Shown in pieces: positions 51,706-59,682 of a DNA stretch of 64,000 nt. The number at the start of each line of letters is the position of its first letter. The first letter of the stretch is position 1. The notes below the pieces were generated by a model. That model was given only the letters and a program-made list of their open reading frames with translations, was not told where the DNA came from and ran no database searches. Origin of the DNA: Peredibacter starrii (GTDB lineage Bacteria > Bdellovibrionota > Bacteriovoracia > Bacteriovoracales > Bacteriovoracaceae); the NCBI RefSeq assembly GCF_034259205.1, contig NZ_CP139487.1:310001-374000 (forward strand), written 5' to 3'. The translations under genes were made by a program, and so were the position numbers.

Positions 51706-52040
51706 TTTTTTCTCTCGGAGACACTGAGAAAAATCTCGTTCTGCCGGAGACAACTGACTTTGATATCATCTGCTTTTTCAGAGTGAATCATGCTATTCAT
51801 GCTGATGAAAAACTTTGGTGGAAGACACTCACCGGAAGCCTCAGAGGCAAACGATCAGTGCTTATTTTAGAGTCCGAAGTAAGCTCTTTCCCTGCCATGG
51901 ATAAGACTCAGCGCTGGCAGCTAGGTGATAACTGGTGTTGGCTCACTCCTCGAAGCCTCAGTGTAATTTCCAACGGTTACTCCAATTCATCCATGAATAT
52001 CCGAGAGTTAAAGTCTTTCTTAACAAATTATAAGCCATAG
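51702..52040 (+). CDS. Unknown small protein after rfaE2
   Basis: 112 residues, unrecognised. It is rich in Trp (WW, W.LGDNWCW) and starts [20 protein letters not shown]. No membrane helix. It overlaps the rfaE2 stop by ATGA, so it is probably expressed with it and may serve lipopolysaccharide assembly, by position only. Confidence 0.55.
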   Translation: MIFSLGDTEKNLVLPETTDFDIICFFRVNHAIHADEKLWWKTLTGSLRGKRSVLILESEVSSFPAMDKTQRWQLGDNWCWLTPRSLSVISNGYSNSSMNIRELKSFLTNYKP

Positions 52041-52089
52041 AATTCTTTAGATTTCCTGATTTTTTTAATCAGTTATGCAAAATAGCCCT

Positions 52090-52116
52090 CAAATAAGTAC
52101 TTGAGTCTTTCGATAA
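52090..52116 (+). promoter_or_regulatory. Sigma-28 (FliA)-like promoter of flagellin
   Basis: CAAA (52090-52093), 15 bp, then TTCGATAA (52109-52116), compared with TAAA-N15-GCCGATAA. Three mismatches. It lies 67 bp before the flagellin ATG, where such a promoter is expected. Confidence 0.6.
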
Positions 52117-52182
52117 GAAAACGAGACTGACCATTGTGGTCGGTTAAATTTTTGGATCTCGATTCTTACAAGGAGTACGTTG

Positions 52183-53013
52183 ATGGGCTTAAGAATCAAC
52201 ACCAACATTGCCTCGCAAGAGGTACAAAAAAACCTGAAGGTCAGTAATGCCCAACAGGAAGCGGAGTTTTCAAAACTCTCGTCTGGTAAACGAATCACGA
52301 AATCTGCGGATGATGCCGCCGGTTTGGCGATTGCTAAGAAGTTAGAGGCCGAAACACGAGGTCTGCGTGTTGCTGGTCGAAACGCAAACGATGCTATCTC
52401 AATGGTTCAGGTTGCCGAAGGTGGTCTGAACGAAACGAGTAACATCCTTACCCGCTTGCGTGAATTATCCATTCAGGCCGGATCGGACACAGTGGGTGAT
52501 ACTGAAAGAGGTTATCTCTCGCTGGAGTATGAACAACTAGTTCAAGAGGCCGATCGTATTTCAAAAACCACTTCTTTCAACGGCCGACCACTCTTAAAGG
52601 GTGAAGGGAACACACTACAGTTCCAAGTCGGTGCGTATGGTGGCGAAGATAACCGAATCGAATTTGATGCCGCATCGACGGATGCTTCATCAGAGTCTTT
52701 AGGTATCGGTGGCTCGAATATCCGGGATAAACAAGGTGCCATTGATAACCTAGAGCGAATCGACAACGCCATCAACAAGGTGAGTGCATTCCGCGCTAAC
52801 TTTGGTTCGATTCAATCGCGTCTACAGTCGACCATCAACAACCTTGATGTTGCCACTGTAAACCAGGAAGCTGCCCGTTCACGTATTGAAGATGTTGATG
52901 TGGCAGATTCAACAGCGAAACTTGCATCGTCTCAAATCAGAAATGCTGCAGGTACCGCTACTCTGTCTCAGGCCAACCAATTAGGTAACAGTGCTCTGAG
53001 ATTGATCGGTTAA
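52183..53013 (+). CDS. Flagellin
   Basis: 276 residues, a short flagellin with D0/D1 domains and only a small variable centre. N-terminus GLRINTNIASQEVQKNL and FSKLSSGKRITKSADDAAGLAIAKKL, C-terminus EDVDVADSTAKLASSQIRN with the helical LSQANQLGNSALRLIG. AAGGAG precedes. A TTG lies one codon upstream of the ATG. It sits on a sigma-28-like promoter with its own terminator. Export needs FliS, encoded on the other strand at 61.4 kb. Bdellovibrio carries several flagellins, so other copies are likely elsewhere. Confidence 0.97.
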   Translation: MGLRINTNIASQEVQKNLKVSNAQQEAEFSKLSSGKRITKSADDAAGLAIAKKLEAETRGLRVAGRNANDAISMVQVAEGGLNETSNILTRLRELSIQAGSDTVGDTERGYLSLEYEQLVQEADRISKTTSFNGRPLLKGEGNTLQFQVGAYGGEDNRIEFDAASTDASSESLGIGGSNIRDKQGAIDNLERIDNAINKVSAFRANFGSIQSRLQSTINNLDVATVNQEAARSRIEDVDVADSTAKLASSQIRNAAGTATLSQANQLGNSALRLIG

Positions 53014-53053
53014 TCGTACTCTGTATTAGGTGTTCCGTATTACTTAAGCCCAG

Positions 53054-53084
53054 GACCTCCTGGTTAATCCCAGGAGGTCTTTTT
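53054..53084 (+). terminator. Terminator after flagellin
   Basis: GACCTCCTGG (53054-53063) and CCAGGAGGTC (53070-53079) form a perfect 10-bp stem with loop TTAATC, followed by TTTTT. The following GGAGA is the next gene's ribosome site. Confidence 0.9.
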
Positions 53085-53097
53085 GGAGAAACTAGCT

Positions 53098-53847
53098 TTG
53101 GCAAACGACAACAAACTTAAAAAAGTAAAAGATGAAGCGACAATCTTGAACTTGTTGTCAGGGGCGAAACACGGTAATTCGGAAGTATTTATTTGGAAGC
53201 TAATCGGGAGTGAAAAACATCTTGGTCAGGTCAGAATTGAATCGATCAGGAAAACCCGAAAAGATTTTTGTATCATTCCGGCCGAAGGTCAGGATCGTCT
53301 TGTTCAGGATTTAATGGGGAGCCACAATCACGTTGATCTCTACATTCCAGAGTCTGCACTTCTTCTCCGTTGTGCAATCAAGCAAACTGATGCTCCTTAC
53401 CGATACTACCTTCAGCTTCCAAATTTCGTTGCTCAAGTTGAAAGAAGACAAAGCTTTCGTCTGAATGTGCATGGTAGTTCAGAGGTTAAACTGAGCTTCG
53501 GAAAATCTGTCACAATTCCTAAACCCATGAGTCAGCATTTTCTAAAAGAATGTTTTGATATCAGTGCCGGTGGTTTTTCTTTCTTCATCTCAAAAATGGA
53601 GACCAAGTTCTTTCAAATTGATGACGCCATTCCATTGGTTGAGCTCAAGGCGGGAAATTGGACCACAAAGATCAGTGCCCAGATCGCCACGATTCGTGAG
53701 GTAGAACCTGACGAATACAATGGCCTCTCCTATAAGGTCTGGAGAGTAAGCTGTCGCTTCTCACAAATTGATCAGGTCAGTAAGAAGTACTTCGAGAAAT
53801 TTATTTTTGAGCGGATTAAGGACGAGCTTCATGCTATAAATGATTAG
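53098..53847 (+). CDS. PilZ-domain protein, YcgR-like
   Basis: About 249 residues. N-terminal YcgR-N-like beta domain (~5-110), then PilZ with VERRQSFRLNV (RxxxR) and FDISAGGFSFF (DxSxxG), both intact for c-di-GMP binding. In E. coli YcgR brakes the flagellar motor. Next to flagellin the same job is likely here, although it could also act on gliding. The start is TTG at 53098, with GGAGA eight bases before; a TTG at 53083 lies inside the terminator tail. The 3' end contains the promoter for the next gene. Confidence 0.8.
   Translation: MANDNKLKKVKDEATILNLLSGAKHGNSEVFIWKLIGSEKHLGQVRIESIRKTRKDFCIIPAEGQDRLVQDLMGSHNHVDLYIPESALLLRCAIKQTDAPYRYYLQLPNFVAQVERRQSFRLNVHGSSEVKLSFGKSVTIPKPMSQHFLKECFDISAGGFSFFISKMETKFFQIDDAIPLVELKAGNWTTKISAQIATIREVEPDEYNGLSYKVWRVSCRFSQIDQVSKKYFEKFIFERIKDELHAIND
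53832..53840 (+). promoter_or_regulatory. Extended -10 box for the phosphoesterase gene
   Basis: TGCTATAAA lies in the last codons of the PilZ gene and 8 nt before the ATG at 53849. Together with the two similar boxes at 2842 and 16191, it suggests a leaderless message. Confidence 0.4.
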
Positions 53848-53848
53848 T

Positions 53849-54616
53849 ATGAAAATTGCTGCGATCTCTGATGTCCACGTTAAAACGCCTCACGACGAAG
53901 CTGATAAGCTTCTGTCGGCGTTTCTGGATCATCCAGAGGTCCAATCCGCTGATTATGTCCTGCTTCTGGGTGACATCTTCGACCTCATGTGCGGACCGCA
54001 TGAAGAGTATATTAAACTCTACTCGCATTTATTTGATCGCATGGATGCCCTTCACAAAAAAGGCAAGAAGGTCTTTTTCCTGGAAGGGAATCACGATGTT
54101 CATTTGCAAGGCCTCTTCTTAAAACGCTGGCCCAACTTTGAGATTCTCTCAGAGCAAACTCCGGTGATTGAAAAGATCGACGGAAAACTTTATTACTTCT
54201 CACACGGTGATGAGCATGAAGTAGATAATGAGGCCTATCAGCGCTACAAAGAAATCATTCACTCCGCTCCACTTCGTTTTGTGGCAAATCAGATCATGCC
54301 TTACGCCGTTTTAAATTACGTAGGCGAGAAGGCCTCGAAGATCTCTCGTAAAAAAGGCTCGCGAAAATTCGATGCTGAACTTGTGCGTAATCGTTTCCGC
54401 AATGGTGTGCAAACTACCACGAAGGGCGAGTTTGATTTTGTGATCGGTGGCCACAGTCACGTGAAAGATAATTATACGTTACCTGGTTCCAACAGTGTTT
54501 ATCTCAATAACGGTTACGCTTTAAGAGAGAACACCTTTCTCTTAATTGATAACCACGTTCCAAAGTTCATCACTTTCGCCAGCGGAAGTACTTCCGCTAG
54601 TGGCGGCCAAGCTTAA
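53849..54616 (+). CDS. Calcineurin-like phosphoesterase, LpxH-like
   Basis: 255 residues. Metal motifs SDVHVK (DxH), LLGDIFDLM (GDxxD), EGNHDVH (GNHD), FSHGDEH and GGHSHV in order, as in UDP-2,3-diacylglucosamine diphosphatase-type enzymes of lipid A synthesis. The LpxH lipid-binding insert is partly different, so the substrate could also be another nucleotide or lipid. ATG 53849 is chosen because the tag of the previous gene ends at 53847 and an extended -10 precedes it. An ATG at 53840 is in frame. Convergent with recN. Confidence 0.72.
   Translation: MKIAAISDVHVKTPHDEADKLLSAFLDHPEVQSADYVLLLGDIFDLMCGPHEEYIKLYSHLFDRMDALHKKGKKVFFLEGNHDVHLQGLFLKRWPNFEILSEQTPVIEKIDGKLYYFSHGDEHEVDNEAYQRYKEIIHSAPLRFVANQIMPYAVLNYVGEKASKISRKKGSRKFDAELVRNRFRNGVQTTTKGEFDFVIGGHSHVKDNYTLPGSNSVYLNNGYALRENTFLLIDNHVPKFITFASGSTSASGGQA
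54581..54598. repeat. 18-bp perfect palindrome at a convergent gene end
   Basis: AGCGGAAGTACTTCCGCT is its own reverse complement, extended by CGCC..GGCG. It encodes Ser-Gly-Ser-Thr-Ser-Ala at the phosphoesterase C-terminus, 15 bp before recN's stop. There is no T-run, so it is unlikely to be a classical terminator. Confidence 0.6.
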
Positions 54617-56241
54617 GAAAGCTGCGCCATTGACCGAACTTCTTTCAGAATCATTTTCCCCGAAATCTCTTTCACGGTAGATTCTGTTCTCGCCTCTTTG
54701 TCTTGCGACTGAATATCCTTGTTCACAATGATAAGACTTTCAGCAAACTGAGCAATTTGTGGAAGGTGAGTAATGGCAATGACCTGGCCATGGGCCGCCA
54801 CTTCCGCCAGCGCTTTACCAATGCTATTCGCGGTATCTCCACCAATCCCGGTATCAATCTCATCAAAGAGGAAGATGCTGATGGAATCGTCACTCGCAAG
54901 AATCTGGCGAAGACTCAGAAGAATACGAGATAGCTCACCACCAGAAGCGATGTCTTTAATCTTGAAGTAACCTTCGCCTGGATTGGTTTCTGCCAAAAAT
55001 TGCACACGCGAATATCCCGTCTCAGAAAGCTCTTCTAGAATTTCCAGGTCCAGACGGATAGTGGCCCCGTTCATTTTAAGAAGACGGACTTTCTGAGTGA
55101 GTTCTGTACTTAACTTTTTACAAAATTGAGAGCGGGTCTTATGAAGTTTATCTGCCTGGGTCATCAATTTCTTTTGCAGCGATTGAATCTTCCCTTCTAG
55201 TTCATCACAGTTAACTTCCAAGCTCTCAAGGGTATTTTTCTCTTTTAGAAATTCCACTTGTGTTTGCAGGATGGTTTCAACATTCCCGCCAAACTTTTTC
55301 TTCAACTTCTGATACGAGTCGAGACGATCTAAGACACCTTCCAGATCCGCAGGATCGATTTCCATATTGAGCTTGCGATCTACAATGTCATTTAGGCTAT
55401 GAATACGATCATCAATCTCTGATAGAAGTTCCATCTGGTCTTGAAAGAGATCCGGGTTTTTAGAGAATAGGGAATTCAAAAATTTTATTTGTCCCAGCAT
55501 TCCTGGAACGCCATCGTTTCCATCAAAACTTTCTTTTACCTGGTAACAAAGCTTTTGGGTCTTCTCGATATTCATTAATAAATTTTTCTTCTTCAGGAGA
55601 TCTTCTTCATCCTGGGAGGAGGGATTTAGTTTCTCAATCTCCTGAAGTTGAAAATTTAAATAATCCAATCGCTGTTCCCGATGGGTCTTTGATTGAATCA
55701 ATTCGGCTTGCTCTTTTTTAAGGGCCTTGAGTTCTCTTAGCTCTTCTTGGTAGGCAGAGAGTTCAGGCAGTTGCTTTGAGTAATGATCCAGCAAGTATAG
55801 CTGGTAACTTTCTGAGAGAAGTTTCTGGTTTTCAAACTGTCCCACGAGATCAATGAACTTACGGGCAAAGCTTGCAAGAAACGTCACTGTACAGGTCAAA
55901 TGATTGATGTAGGTCTTGGTAGTACCGTTCTTATAAATAAGACGTTTGATGACAATTTCATTCCCTTCAATGGGAAAGCCTTCTGATTCCAGAAACGCCT
56001 TAACTTTGTCATCGGTGCAGGTGAAAGAAGCTTCAATGAGAGCGCATTCAGTTTCACGGCGCACGACCTTTTTGTCGGCCCTGCCACCGAGAATAAGCTG
56101 AAGAGCATCGAGGACAAGACTTTTACCAGAACCGGTTTCACCGATAATGGCATTAAAGCCGGGACGAAAGCGAATGCTTTGGTTTTTGAAGGTTGCGAAA
56201 TTTTGAATGACTAGATTTTTGAGATGGAATTTGGCGTCCAT
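54613..56241 (-). CDS. recN: DNA repair ATPase RecN
   Basis: 542 residues of the SMC-like RecN family. N-terminal ATP site FNAIIGETGSGKSLVLDALQ, two long coiled-coil stretches in the centre, and C-terminal SGGELSRILLSLRQIL (ABC signature) with IFLFDEIDTGIGG (Walker B) and HLPQIAQFA. Acts in double-strand break repair with RecA. The start is ATG 56241, with GCGAGGA upstream; the frame continues a little further without homology. A strong promoter with repeated TTTACGTA lies just ahead. Confidence 0.95.
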   Translation of the reverse strand: MDAKFHLKNLVIQNFATFKNQSIRFRPGFNAIIGETGSGKSLVLDALQLILGGRADKKVVRRETECALIEASFTCTDDKVKAFLESEGFPIEGNEIVIKRLIYKNGTTKTYINHLTCTVTFLASFARKFIDLVGQFENQKLLSESYQLYLLDHYSKQLPELSAYQEELRELKALKKEQAELIQSKTHREQRLDYLNFQLQEIEKLNPSSQDEEDLLKKKNLLMNIEKTQKLCYQVKESFDGNDGVPGMLGQIKFLNSLFSKNPDLFQDQMELLSEIDDRIHSLNDIVDRKLNMEIDPADLEGVLDRLDSYQKLKKKFGGNVETILQTQVEFLKEKNTLESLEVNCDELEGKIQSLQKKLMTQADKLHKTRSQFCKKLSTELTQKVRLLKMNGATIRLDLEILEELSETGYSRVQFLAETNPGEGYFKIKDIASGGELSRILLSLRQILASDDSISIFLFDEIDTGIGGDTANSIGKALAEVAAHGQVIAITHLPQIAQFAESLIIVNKDIQSQDKEARTESTVKEISGKMILKEVRSMAQLS

Positions 56242-56261
56242 ATTGTCCTCGCTTGAGAACA

Positions 56262-56290
56262 ATACTACGGATGATTTACGTATGGGTCAA
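56262..56290 (-). promoter_or_regulatory. Sigma-70-type promoter of recN with repeated TTTACGTA
   Basis: TTGACC (56285-56290), a 17-bp spacer and TAGTAT (56262-56267) on the minus strand. TTTACGTA occurs at 56275-56282 in the spacer and 56306-56313 upstream, 31 bp apart, a possible operator pair. The reported Bdellovibrio LexA motif TTACN3GTAA is not matched. Confidence 0.7.
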
Positions 56291-56319
56291 TACTTTTCCG
56301 TATTTTTTACGTAGGACCA

Positions 56320-57222
56320 CTAATCTTTTTTAGAAAAGACAAATTTATCTCTGATAGTTTCAAAATACAGACGTTCAGGGTTCTTAATCAGGGTGATTTT
56401 TTTCACCTTTGAACCATTAATAGTCACCACATCCTGATCATCTACATTAATCGCTACTTGCCCATCCAATGTAAGTGTCACGGAATGATGCGGAGGAAGA
56501 ATTTTTAATTGAATAGGGGCAGTATCTGGTACGACGAAAGGGCGGTGAATAAGTGAATGAGGGCAAATGGGAGTGAGTACCAGGCCCTTCACATCCGGAT
56601 GCACAATCGGTCCACCGGCCGCCATTGAATAAGCAGTTGAACCCATCGGTGAAGAGATGATGATTCCATCTCCCGCAAGATTATAGATGTGCTCATGGCC
56701 CATCTCTGCACGAAGATAAATCATACGAGCAATATCATTCTTCGCCAGAACAGCATCATTAAAGAAGTAATCCGAGAAATGCTCCTCGCCTTTTTTAGAA
56801 ATGCTTACATGGAAAAGGGGCTTGGTCGTAGTCTCATACTTCCCTTCCATAATATTCGCCAGAAGGTCAAAGTATTCATTCTTGTTGAACTCAGTAATAA
56901 AACCCAAACGTCCCAGATTAATTCCGAGAACCGGAATCTTGGTATTGATTCTACGGCAGGCGCCAATCAAAGTACCGTCGCCACCAAGGGAGAACATCAT
57001 ATCTACTTTGTTATGAAAGTTCTTAGAGTTCCAGAACTCAAGACCTTCAGTAGATTTCTGTTTAAAGAATTTATGAACTCGTTCTTTATCTTCTTCACGG
57101 AAGACCACTTGTTTTTTACGACGAAGAAGCCAGGCGCAGAGATTCGGTAACAAATTATAAAATTCCGGAGTGGAATTTGGTTTAAGTGTAATACCGATAA
57201 TTTTGAACGAAGGTTTCTTCAT
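56320..57222 (-). CDS. nadK: NAD kinase
   Basis: 300 residues. SLGGDGTLIGACR (GGDG), GINLGRLGFITEF, NDAVLAKNDIARMI, and GDGIIISSPMGSTAYSMAAGGPIVHPDV are the substrate and catalytic motifs. Makes NADP. It is the last gene of the minus-strand run after the two-component genes, with 2 bp spacing, and precedes the recN promoter. Confidence 0.95.
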   Translation of the reverse strand: MKKPSFKIIGITLKPNSTPEFYNLLPNLCAWLLRRKKQVVFREEDKERVHKFFKQKSTEGLEFWNSKNFHNKVDMMFSLGGDGTLIGACRRINTKIPVLGINLGRLGFITEFNKNEYFDLLANIMEGKYETTTKPLFHVSISKKGEEHFSDYFFNDAVLAKNDIARMIYLRAEMGHEHIYNLAGDGIIISSPMGSTAYSMAAGGPIVHPDVKGLVLTPICPHSLIHRPFVVPDTAPIQLKILPPHHSVTLTLDGQVAINVDDQDVVTINGSKVKKITLIKNPERLYFETIRDKFVFSKKD

Positions 57223-57224
57223 GT

Positions 57225-57584
57225 TTATTCCGTCATGGTCCGCATGGCCTGTTCGAGATCATCAAACGGCTTATTAAGTAATCGACATTGATAAGCATTG
57301 GCACGAGAAAGAACTTGAGGTGAGTTATAAGCAGTCATGATAACGAACTTTTGACTGATCTCTTCCGGGGAGAATTTCTTTTTTGACTCTTCAATGACGT
57401 CAAATCCAGAAATGTCCTGAAGCATAAGATCGCAAATGATTCGGTCATAGTGATTATTCAAAATAAGATCGATGGCAATTTTACCACTGGCAGACACGTC
57501 CACCTTGAGCCCACGACGCTCAAAAAGCTTCTTAAGAGATTGTTGGATGAGGATCTCGTCCTCAATAATCAAAATGGTATTCAT
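57225..57584 (-). CDS. Single-domain response regulator
   Basis: 119 residues, receiver domain only (IIEDEILIQQSLKK, acceptor Asp in IICDLMLQDISGFDV, Lys in LLNKPFD). No DNA-binding output. Its ATG overlaps the stop of the histidine kinase upstream, so they form a pair. Likely signals by protein contact, as CheY does. Confidence 0.88.
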   Translation of the reverse strand: MNTILIIEDEILIQQSLKKLFERRGLKVDVSASGKIAIDLILNNHYDRIICDLMLQDISGFDVIEESKKKFSPEEISQKFVIMTAYNSPQVLSRANAYQCRLLNKPFDDLEQAMRTMTE

Positions 57585-59290
57585 GTTCTAGGTAGTGTGA
57601 GGCGGAAGTGAGCGCCTGTACCGTTATTATTAACCAAATATTCTAAATTACCACCCATTTTTACTGCCAGATTTCGAGAGAGCACCAGCCCTAGTCCAGT
57701 ACCTTGAGATTTAGTCGTAAAAAATGGTTTGAAGAGCTGAGAAGATTTGTCTTCAGGTATACCTGGTCCGTTATCGATAACATCAATAAAGACCGACGTA
57801 GCGTCCGAACTCATCGAGAGTTCAATCTGGCGTGTCGTGGTCATGTTTTTCATGGCCTGAGCGGCATTCACGATTAAGTTAAAGAGAATCTGTACGACGA
57901 AGATTAAAGGCACATCCAACATAAGGTTTTCAGTGTCATCTTTGTAATTGATGGTCTTTCTGACCTCACGGCCCTCACTCTTGGAAAGGGTGATTGACTC
58001 GTCTACAATTTTTTTAATTGAAACTGGCTTGGTTTCAGTCTGAACCTGATAAAGATTTGAGAAGTTCTCAATAATCACCTGACAGCGATTAATGTTCTTC
58101 TGAATTTCTGCCATGAGATCTTTACTGTCTGTACTCACATCCATGGTGGCAAAAAGCTGAGAACCCAGTTTAAGCCCAAAGAGTGGATTACTTAATTCGT
58201 GGCGAAGAGTATTCAGGAGTTCTCCCAGAAGAGAAATACGCTGAAAGTGGAACAAATCAAAAGCATAGTGGCGAAGTTCATCGCTATCATAAAGATCCAG
58301 AGTAAATGGACCTTCAACTTTCTTATTAAAGAAAATGTCTTTCTCTTGAAGCTCGCTGGTGTAGAGGTCATTCATGAAAGATGTTCCCGTCACACCATCA
58401 CGAATACGCAGTGGAAGTGGAAAGTCTTTCAGGCACACGCGAAGTTCAGAGATTCTTTTGTCTGAGAACTCTTGATCAATTAAACGTTCAAAGTGAGGTT
58501 GTAAGAGGTCAATACAGGTTTCAAACAGCTCGATTTCGTCTTTGCTGTAACTTAAAAAGTCATGACGAGAAACCACTGCAACTAATGAATATTTACGAGA
58601 CATGACCTCTTTAGCAAGAAAGCTTCCATTGAATGGAAGATTCATTTTGGTAAAAGAGTCAGTCGAAAAAGATTTGATTTTTGATTTTTTGATCGAATTA
58701 AAGAAAGCGTTAAATTCTTTAACCTCAACCAGACCTTGAGTTTTTTCCCCTCTCCAGATTGTTCCAAGAAGTTCGGCCTTGGTCTGACCTTTGAGGTGGA
58801 GAATAATAATGGAACTTTCAAACTTCTGAAGAAACGGAACATCGAGAAGTTTTTCAACCAGGCTTCGAAGACTATGAGACTCATTGGAAATGAGATTCAC
58901 TTTTTTAATGATCTCATCCCACAGGTCTTTAACGTTTTCACCAGGATTCAGGGAAACACTGGAATAGATTTTCTTCTCAATTCCTTGGGTGGTTTTAATA
59001 AAGCTATCAAAAGCATCACTACGCGTAAGAAGTCCCGTCTCGGCGGTCGCCCCATCTAGAGTGCAGGCAATGTTCTTTCGATAGTAGGGAAAATCGCAAT
59101 GCTCGCCATCGGCGAAGTTCACCCAGAGCCTGTCGCCTTTCTTAAAAAGTGCGATTTGCGCCTCTGCCTCTTCCACCATTTTGAAACGGTCGAGATTCAG
59201 ATTTTCAAAATCAGAAAGGATAAGGGGATCGATGAATAACTTTACGTATTCAGCAGCTTCTTGGTCTGAGGGATGAGATCTATTTTCCAC
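57581..59290 (-). CDS. Soluble GAF-type histidine kinase in the flagellar operon
   Basis: 569 residues, no membrane helix. The first ~330 residues are sensor, ending in a GAF-like part (LVAVVSRHDFLSYSKDEIEL). HisKA has LNTLRHELSNPLFGLKLG (phosphoacceptor His), and HATPase has NLIVNAAQAM, DNGPGIPEDKSSQLFKPFF, TKSQGTGLGLVLS. GTG start at 59290, overlapping the previous gene by 49 bp. Its partner regulator follows at once. Location downstream of fliD-fliS points to control of the flagellum or its sheath or filament, by inference. Confidence 0.85.
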   Translation of the reverse strand: MENRSHPSDQEAAEYVKLFIDPLILSDFENLNLDRFKMVEEAEAQIALFKKGDRLWVNFADGEHCDFPYYRKNIACTLDGATAETGLLTRSDAFDSFIKTTQGIEKKIYSSVSLNPGENVKDLWDEIIKKVNLISNESHSLRSLVEKLLDVPFLQKFESSIIILHLKGQTKAELLGTIWRGEKTQGLVEVKEFNAFFNSIKKSKIKSFSTDSFTKMNLPFNGSFLAKEVMSRKYSLVAVVSRHDFLSYSKDEIELFETCIDLLQPHFERLIDQEFSDKRISELRVCLKDFPLPLRIRDGVTGTSFMNDLYTSELQEKDIFFNKKVEGPFTLDLYDSDELRHYAFDLFHFQRISLLGELLNTLRHELSNPLFGLKLGSQLFATMDVSTDSKDLMAEIQKNINRCQVIIENFSNLYQVQTETKPVSIKKIVDESITLSKSEGREVRKTINYKDDTENLMLDVPLIFVVQILFNLIVNAAQAMKNMTTTRQIELSMSSDATSVFIDVIDNGPGIPEDKSSQLFKPFFTTKSQGTGLGLVLSRNLAVKMGGNLEYLVNNNGTGAHFRLTLPRT

Positions 59291-59682
59291 TGGGTTAAGT
59301 TATCTTTTAATTCATACTTAATCAATTCTTCCAGCGCCACCAGGTCTTGCTTTGTTTGCGCCTGGTTCATGGCCTTAAGAATAAACAGTAAGTGGATATG
59401 AGATTCTTTGATCCCGGGGATGGTTTGCTGCTTCCGGGACATAATGGTCTTGGATAACAAGGTCGTCAGTTCCACGAACTGGCCAATATCCTGGGTCAGT
59501 TTACTGATCTTCCGGTTCCAGAAGAATTCACGTTCTGGACTAAATTCACCAATGGTCTGAATGTCGAGGATAATATCTGATAAAAACTCTAAGGTTAACC
59601 CTATAGTGTCAACGAGGAAATCTTGATTATAAGAAGGAGACGTCATCCCTGACATAGGTCCATCCTTGATATTTATAATCAA
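59242..59682 (-). CDS. Unknown helical protein in the flagellar/TCS operon
   Basis: About 146 residues (possibly 137 from an internal ATG). I do not recognise it. It is mainly helical, without membrane segment or Cys. FSPEREFFWNRKISKLTQDIG and HIHLLFILKAMNQAQ are its distinctive parts. It overlaps the kinase gene by 49 bp and the gene upstream by ATGA. Such overlaps suggest co-translation with the kinase. It might be a sensor accessory or chaperone. Confidence 0.6.
   Translation of the reverse strand: MIINIKDGPMSGMTSPSYNQDFLVDTIGLTLEFLSDIILDIQTIGEFSPEREFFWNRKISKLTQDIGQFVELTTLLSKTIMSRKQQTIPGIKESHIHLLFILKAMNQAQTKQDLVALEELIKYELKDNLTQWKIDLIPQTKKLLNT

Noticed and set aside
52055-52080. CTGATT-TTTTT-AATCAG hairpin as terminator of the rfaE2 operon
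   Set aside because: AT-only stem and no T-run after it; too weak to claim.
56262-56313. LexA box of the Bdellovibrio type at recN
   Set aside because: TTACN3GTAA is not present; TTTACGTA lacks the three-base spacer.
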